Assembly (NCBI GenBank): GCA_964396845.1 | Contig: CAYNGH010000003.1 | Location: 11,779-75,778, forward strand | Length of the DNA stretch: 64,000 nt | Source of the DNA: CAYNGH01 sp964396845 | Lineage (GTDB): Bacteria > Vulcanimicrobiota > JAJTBE01 > CAYNGH01 | Reading direction: 5' to 3' | In this document: one piece after another, positions 60,354-64,000 of the stretch | Layout: the number at the start of each line of letters is the position of its first letter | How positions within the stretch are numbered: position 1 is the first letter of the stretch | Made by a program: the position numbers and the translations under genes | The notes under the pieces: generated by a model | What the model saw: only the letters and a program-made list of their open reading frames with translations | Told to the model about the DNA's origin: nothing | The model's database searches: none

Positions 60354-62393
60354 TTACAAACCCAGATTTTTCATGGTTTCTTCCCGGATGAGGGCTACAG
60401 GTTGATCCTGGAGCCTGGTTTTTATCAGCTTTTGAATTTCAAACATCTCATCCCGCAGGGCTGCGGCGGTTTCAAATTCCATATTCCCGGCGGCGGTTTT
60501 CATGGCCTTCTCCACTTCCGAGGCCATCTTTTGCAGGGCTGGAATATTCAAGTCCTGTGAGGTGGGGGTTTTGATGGTATGTGATGTTTCTGTCAGGCTC
60601 AGGCTGGCTAGAATATCCGTGACTGCCTTTCTGATAGTCCGGGGAGTTATATTGTGACGGCGGTTGTGATCCAGCTGGATTTCCCGCCGGCGGTTGGTTT
60701 CATCAACAGCCCTTTTTATAGACCCGGTGATCCGGTCTGCATAGAGGATTACCGTCCCGGACAGGTTTCTTGCAGCCCGGCCTATGGTCTGCACCAGGGA
60801 TGTTTCCGATCGGAGGAAGCCTTCCTTGTCGGCATCCAGAATGGCTACCAGAGAAACTTCCGGCAGGTCCAGCCCTTCCCGCAGGAGGTTTATCCCCACC
60901 AGGCAGTCAAACTCCCCCAGTCGCAAATCCCGGAGAATTTTAATCCTGTCCAGAGTGTCAATCTCCGAATGCAGGTATCGCACCCGCATGTTCAGGGAAG
61001 ATAGATACTCGGTGAGATTTTCCGCCATCTTCTTGGTGAGGGTTGTCACCAGCACCCTTTCTCCGGCGGTGGCACGGGTTTTTATTTCCCGAATCAGATC
61101 ATCCACCTGGCCTTCTACTGGGCGGATGATTACCATGGGGTCAACCAGCCCCGTGGGGCGGATGATTTGCTCCACCACCACCGGCGAATTCTCCATTTCG
61201 AAGGGGCCTGGAGTGGCTGATACAAAGACAATCTGCCGGGTTTTATCCAGAAACTCATCAAAGGACAATGGCCGGTTGTCAAAGGCTGAAGGCAGGCGGA
61301 ATCCAAAATCCACCAGGTTTTTTTTTCGGGATCGATCTCCGTGCTGCATTCCGTGTAGCTGGGGAATAGTGGCGTGAGATTCGTCGATGAAGGTGATGAA
61401 ATCCCCGGGGAAATAGTCGATGAGGGTATATGGCGGTTCACCGGGACGACGGCCTGTGAGGTGCCGTGAATAATTCTCAACCCCGTTACAGTACCCGATT
61501 TGCTCCAGAAGCTCCAGATCATAATTTGTCCGCATTTCAATCCGCTGAGCTTCCAGGATTTTCCCCTGATCCTGGAAATGCCGGATCTGTTGTTGCAGTT
61601 CATCCTGAATATTGTTGATTGCCCGTTTCAGTTTGTCCTGGGGGGTTACAAAGTGCTTGGCGGGATATACCACCACCCGGCCCGGCTCCTGTATCACTTC
61701 GCCGGTTATGGGATTGATTATCCGCAGGGTTTCCACTTCATCGCCAAAAAATTCCACCCGGATCAGGTTCTCTTCCTGGGCGGGACATATCTCCAGCACC
61801 TCTCCCCGCAGGCGGAACTGTCCCCGCTGGGGATCGTAGTTGTTGCGGTAGAAATGCATCGCCACTAACTGATCCAGAATTTGTTCACGATCCATGGTTT
61901 TGCCTTCCCTCAGAACCAGGATGGTCTGGCGGTAATCCTGGGGAGAGCCGAGGCCGTATATGCACGAAACACTGGCCACTACGATGACATCCCGGTGTTC
62001 CAACACTGCCTGGGTTGCACTGTGGCGCAGGCGGTCTATCTCCTGATTGATAGATGCATCTTTTTCGATGAAGGTATCGGATCGGGGAATGTAGGCTTCC
62101 GGCTGGTAGTAATCATAATAGCTGACGAAGTACTCCACGGGATTGTTGGGGAAGAAGCTTCGAAACTCGGAGCACAGCTGAGCGGCCAGGGTTTTGTTGT
62201 GGGATATTATCAGGGCGGGTTTGCCCATATTGGCGATAACTCCCGCCATAGTGTATGTTTTGCCCGAACCGGTAACCCCCAGCAGGGTTTGAAACCGGTT
62301 TCCCTCCTTCAGACTTCGGGTCAATTCATCCATGGCCCTGGGCTGATCTCCCCGGGGGGGGTATGGTGCTGTGAAGTTGAATAAATTTTTCAT
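60354..62393 (-). CDS. uvrB: Excinuclease ABC subunit B
   Basis: A 679-residue DNA damage recognition subunit. The P-loop is GVTGSGKTYTMA, the beta hairpin is YYDYYQPEAYIP, and IDESH is motif II. The later helicase motifs (TRATAGERVLVTTLTKKMAE, RYLHSEIDTLDR, INLLREGLDLPEVSLV) and the C-terminal UVR motif (MEFETAAALRDEM) are present. I start at the ATG at 62393 (MKNLFNF). The TTG at 62405 is right at a weak AAGGA site. uvrA and uvrC are not in the window. It converges with the amylase gene. Confidence 0.96.
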   Translation of the reverse strand: MKNLFNFTAPYPPRGDQPRAMDELTRSLKEGNRFQTLLGVTGSGKTYTMAGVIANMGKPALIISHNKTLAAQLCSEFRSFFPNNPVEYFVSYYDYYQPEAYIPRSDTFIEKDASINQEIDRLRHSATQAVLEHRDVIVVASVSCIYGLGSPQDYRQTILVLREGKTMDREQILDQLVAMHFYRNNYDPQRGQFRLRGEVLEICPAQEENLIRVEFFGDEVETLRIINPITGEVIQEPGRVVVYPAKHFVTPQDKLKRAINNIQDELQQQIRHFQDQGKILEAQRIEMRTNYDLELLEQIGYCNGVENYSRHLTGRRPGEPPYTLIDYFPGDFITFIDESHATIPQLHGMQHGDRSRKKNLVDFGFRLPSAFDNRPLSFDEFLDKTRQIVFVSATPGPFEMENSPVVVEQIIRPTGLVDPMVIIRPVEGQVDDLIREIKTRATAGERVLVTTLTKKMAENLTEYLSSLNMRVRYLHSEIDTLDRIKILRDLRLGEFDCLVGINLLREGLDLPEVSLVAILDADKEGFLRSETSLVQTIGRAARNLSGTVILYADRITGSIKRAVDETNRRREIQLDHNRRHNITPRTIRKAVTDILASLSLTETSHTIKTPTSQDLNIPALQKMASEVEKAMKTAAGNMEFETAAALRDEMFEIQKLIKTRLQDQPVALIREETMKNLGL

Positions 62394-62489
62394 GTTATGA
62401 CGCAATCCTTGAGATTATGTGTTTCCGCAGGTCTTTCACCCCAGTATGTGAAGGAATATATTAATTTTCTTCGAACTTTACATGGGTAT

Positions 62490-62518
62490 TTATCTACATT
62501 ATCTATATTACTTATAAT
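62490..62518 (+). promoter_or_regulatory. Possible promoter of the TPR membrane gene
   Basis: TTATCT (62490-62495), 17-bp spacer, TATAAT (62513-62518), 29 bp before the ATG at 62547. The -35 is weak. Confidence 0.4.
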
Positions 62519-62546
62519 TCCCTCCGGGGATTAAGAGAGTTGTCAT

Positions 62547-63818
62547 ATGGGTCGATTCAACGTCGAAGATCTGCTTCTAATGGCCTATGCCAATTATCAG
62601 ATTAAGAATTATCATCATATGCTGAGCCTGGCACAGCAAGCCTTGAAACAAAGGCAGGAGTACCCTCTTGCCCTTCATTACAAGGCCCTGGCCCTACTGG
62701 GCATCGGGGATCTAAAAGGCGCCGAAGAAAACGCCGCCGAAGCCATCAAATATGACAACGATGATTTCAGCCATTATTTTGTCCTGGGTCTGGTTTACTG
62801 GCAGACGGGGGAGCACAAAGCTGCTGAAGATAACATTCGAAAAGCCATCACATACACTCCCAACGAGGCCAGTTTCCTGGTGGAATATGCCACCTTTCTG
62901 ATTCACCGGGGACGGTTCGAGGAAGCCCTTGATGCAGCTTACAAAGCCAAGAGCATTGATGAAAACGCCGACAAACTCAAGGAAGTCATCAAAAGTGCCC
63001 GCCACAAGGAGTTCAGCGAAGAAATTGACCGGCAGACATACAATCCTCCTCTTCCCTTTAATCCCCGCACTGCAATCCCATATAACAAGTTAGGGGATTA
63101 TTACCTGAAACACAGCTTTATTTCCAACAGCCAGCAACAATATTCCAGAGCTTTGCATTTTGACCCCATCAATGATCATGCCATGCAAGGATTTGCTACA
63201 GCTACCCGCCTGCTGGAAGGCAAGTTTTACTATTTTGCAAACACCTTTGCCCGATTCATGCTCCAATGGTATGTGTTGCTGACCTTGGCCGGAATGTTCG
63301 TTCTTCTGGGCTTCATTGCTTACCAGGAGCCTTTCTTCCGAATACCTGCCATCGGTATTGCCGTAGGTATAGTTGTGACAGTTATTATCATCAACACCAT
63401 CGGGCTTAAACCAAAACCGTCGGGCGAGTATCACAAGATTCTTGCGGAGTGGGAAGTTGACAATATCGATGACCTCCTTCGAAAACTGAACCAGGAGCAG
63501 ATAACCAAAACCGCCAAGTCCCTGGAGGAAGAAGCCCTTCAAAATGAAGCCACATCGGTGGGCAATCTTTCGACTTTCTTTGCAATAGTTGCCATTGTCA
63601 TTCTTGTTGCCCAGATGGTTGCAGTTAATATTACAGTGCCGGTTCATCAGCCAGGACTTGAAGATACCATGATAATGATAAAAAGCCTGCTTCGGTTTGT
63701 GATTGTGATGACTCTCGGACTGGCCATATTTTTCCGGATAAAATCTATAATCGTCAACAACAAGATTAATGCCCGGAAAGAAGAAATTAAACTGGGCCTC
63801 CGCCAACGCAACGAGTAA
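62547..63818 (+). CDS. TPR protein with four membrane helices
   Basis: A 423-residue protein. Residues about 5-200 hold five or more TPRs (HMLSLAQQALKQRQEYPLA, FSHYFVLGLVYWQTGEHK, PFNPRTAIPYNKLGDYYL). Then helices at about 240-260, 265-285, 352-372 and 385-400 anchor the C-terminal half. A charged cytoplasmic-like segment (KTAKSLEEEALQNEA) separates the pairs. GAGAG lies 9 nt before the ATG. It is divergent from uvrB. I recognise no named family; it may be an inner-membrane organiser. Confidence 0.78.
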   Translation: MGRFNVEDLLLMAYANYQIKNYHHMLSLAQQALKQRQEYPLALHYKALALLGIGDLKGAEENAAEAIKYDNDDFSHYFVLGLVYWQTGEHKAAEDNIRKAITYTPNEASFLVEYATFLIHRGRFEEALDAAYKAKSIDENADKLKEVIKSARHKEFSEEIDRQTYNPPLPFNPRTAIPYNKLGDYYLKHSFISNSQQQYSRALHFDPINDHAMQGFATATRLLEGKFYYFANTFARFMLQWYVLLTLAGMFVLLGFIAYQEPFFRIPAIGIAVGIVVTVIIINTIGLKPKPSGEYHKILAEWEVDNIDDLLRKLNQEQITKTAKSLEEEALQNEATSVGNLSTFFAIVAIVILVAQMVAVNITVPVHQPGLEDTMIMIKSLLRFVIVMTLGLAIFFRIKSIIVNNKINARKEEIKLGLRQRNE

Positions 63819-64000
63819 GAATAACCCACGGCCCGAGAGTTATGTCCTGTCGATCATGACAATCCCGACTCATGAAATGGTTTTTTTGCCGGGCTGGTTT
63901 GACAGTCTGCATCGGCCTTGATCCTTTCATCTGGCATCGGCTCAACTGATAATATTTGATCACAACTTTTTCAAACTCCACCGGGACAAAAGTCCCGGCC
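63819..64000. other. Right edge of the window
   Basis: No gene supported in the last 180 bp. Short frames on the minus strand have no ribosome binding site and may only be the leader of a gene outside the window. Confidence 0.4.

Noticed and set aside
63787..63981. Minus-strand frame at the right edge
   Set aside because: It overlaps the end of the TPR gene and has no ribosome binding site.

Overview
The window is a 64 kb chromosomal segment of an anaerobic bacterium, roughly half GC, with strong AGGAGG-type ribosome binding sites, many TTG and GTG starts, lipoprotein signals and short intergenic gaps. Anaerobiosis is indicated by a class III ribonucleotide reductase (NrdD/NrdG), a biotin-dependent sodium-pumping acyl-CoA decarboxylase operon, a radical SAM enzyme and iron-sulfur PreT/PreA-type oxidoreductases. 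Gene content mixes Clostridia-like traits (EF-G paralogue, split transketolase, R3H/AAA ATPase beside tmk, VanW) with many TPR, ankyrin and PEGA proteins. I infer a deep-branching, probably uncultured anaerobic lineage and cannot name the phylum. I saw no rRNA, tRNA, CRISPR array, prophage or transposase gene.

Layout. 0-3.5 kb: truncated IscA-like gene, radical SAM protein, an unsecreted-looking M15 peptidase, then an AT-rich two-gene membrane cassette bracketed by inverted hairpin repeats. 3.5-14.4 kb: minus-strand housekeeping (nrdG, nrdD, MDR dehydrogenase, tmk, R3H ATPase, arginine/lysine decarboxylase, NlpC/P60 protein, sfsA). 14.6-21.1 kb: plus-strand LIM-like mini-protein, EF-G paralogue, lipoprotein, phospholipase D-like protein, HTH/coiled-coil protein. 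21-29.4 kb: mostly envelope proteins of unknown role. 29.6-33.2 kb: the decarboxylase sodium pump. 33.2-37.3 kb: dciA-recF with mnmG divergent. 37.3-42.6 kb: VanW, a TPR protein and two tandem paralogues of an unrecognised membrane family. 42.7-48.6 kb: a segment bracketed by inverted copies of a 240-285 bp MITE-like repeat, carrying a membrane subtilase, an OB-like small protein, an ankyrin protein, a TPR protein and a lipoyl/E3-binding/NeuD-type acyltransferase fusion. 48.7-56.7 kb: zinc-ribbon/PQQ propeller, reductase, PPC-domain protein, preT-preA, split transketolase. 57-64 kb: orphan potA, GH13 amylase, uvrB, TPR membrane protein.

The sodium pump would turn decarboxylation of methylmalonyl-CoA (or a similar acyl-CoA) into a sodium gradient; NrdDG and Tmk serve DNA precursor supply; the transketolase halves and amylase point to carbohydrate use. 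The most unusual items are the lipoyl-PSBD-NeuD fusion, the tandem membrane paralogues, the bracketed two-gene membrane cassette, the MITE family with 13-bp terminal inverted repeats, and two wall hydrolases that share an N-terminal helical tag but have no signal peptide. Promoters with near-consensus boxes were found at several genes and helped to fix start codons.
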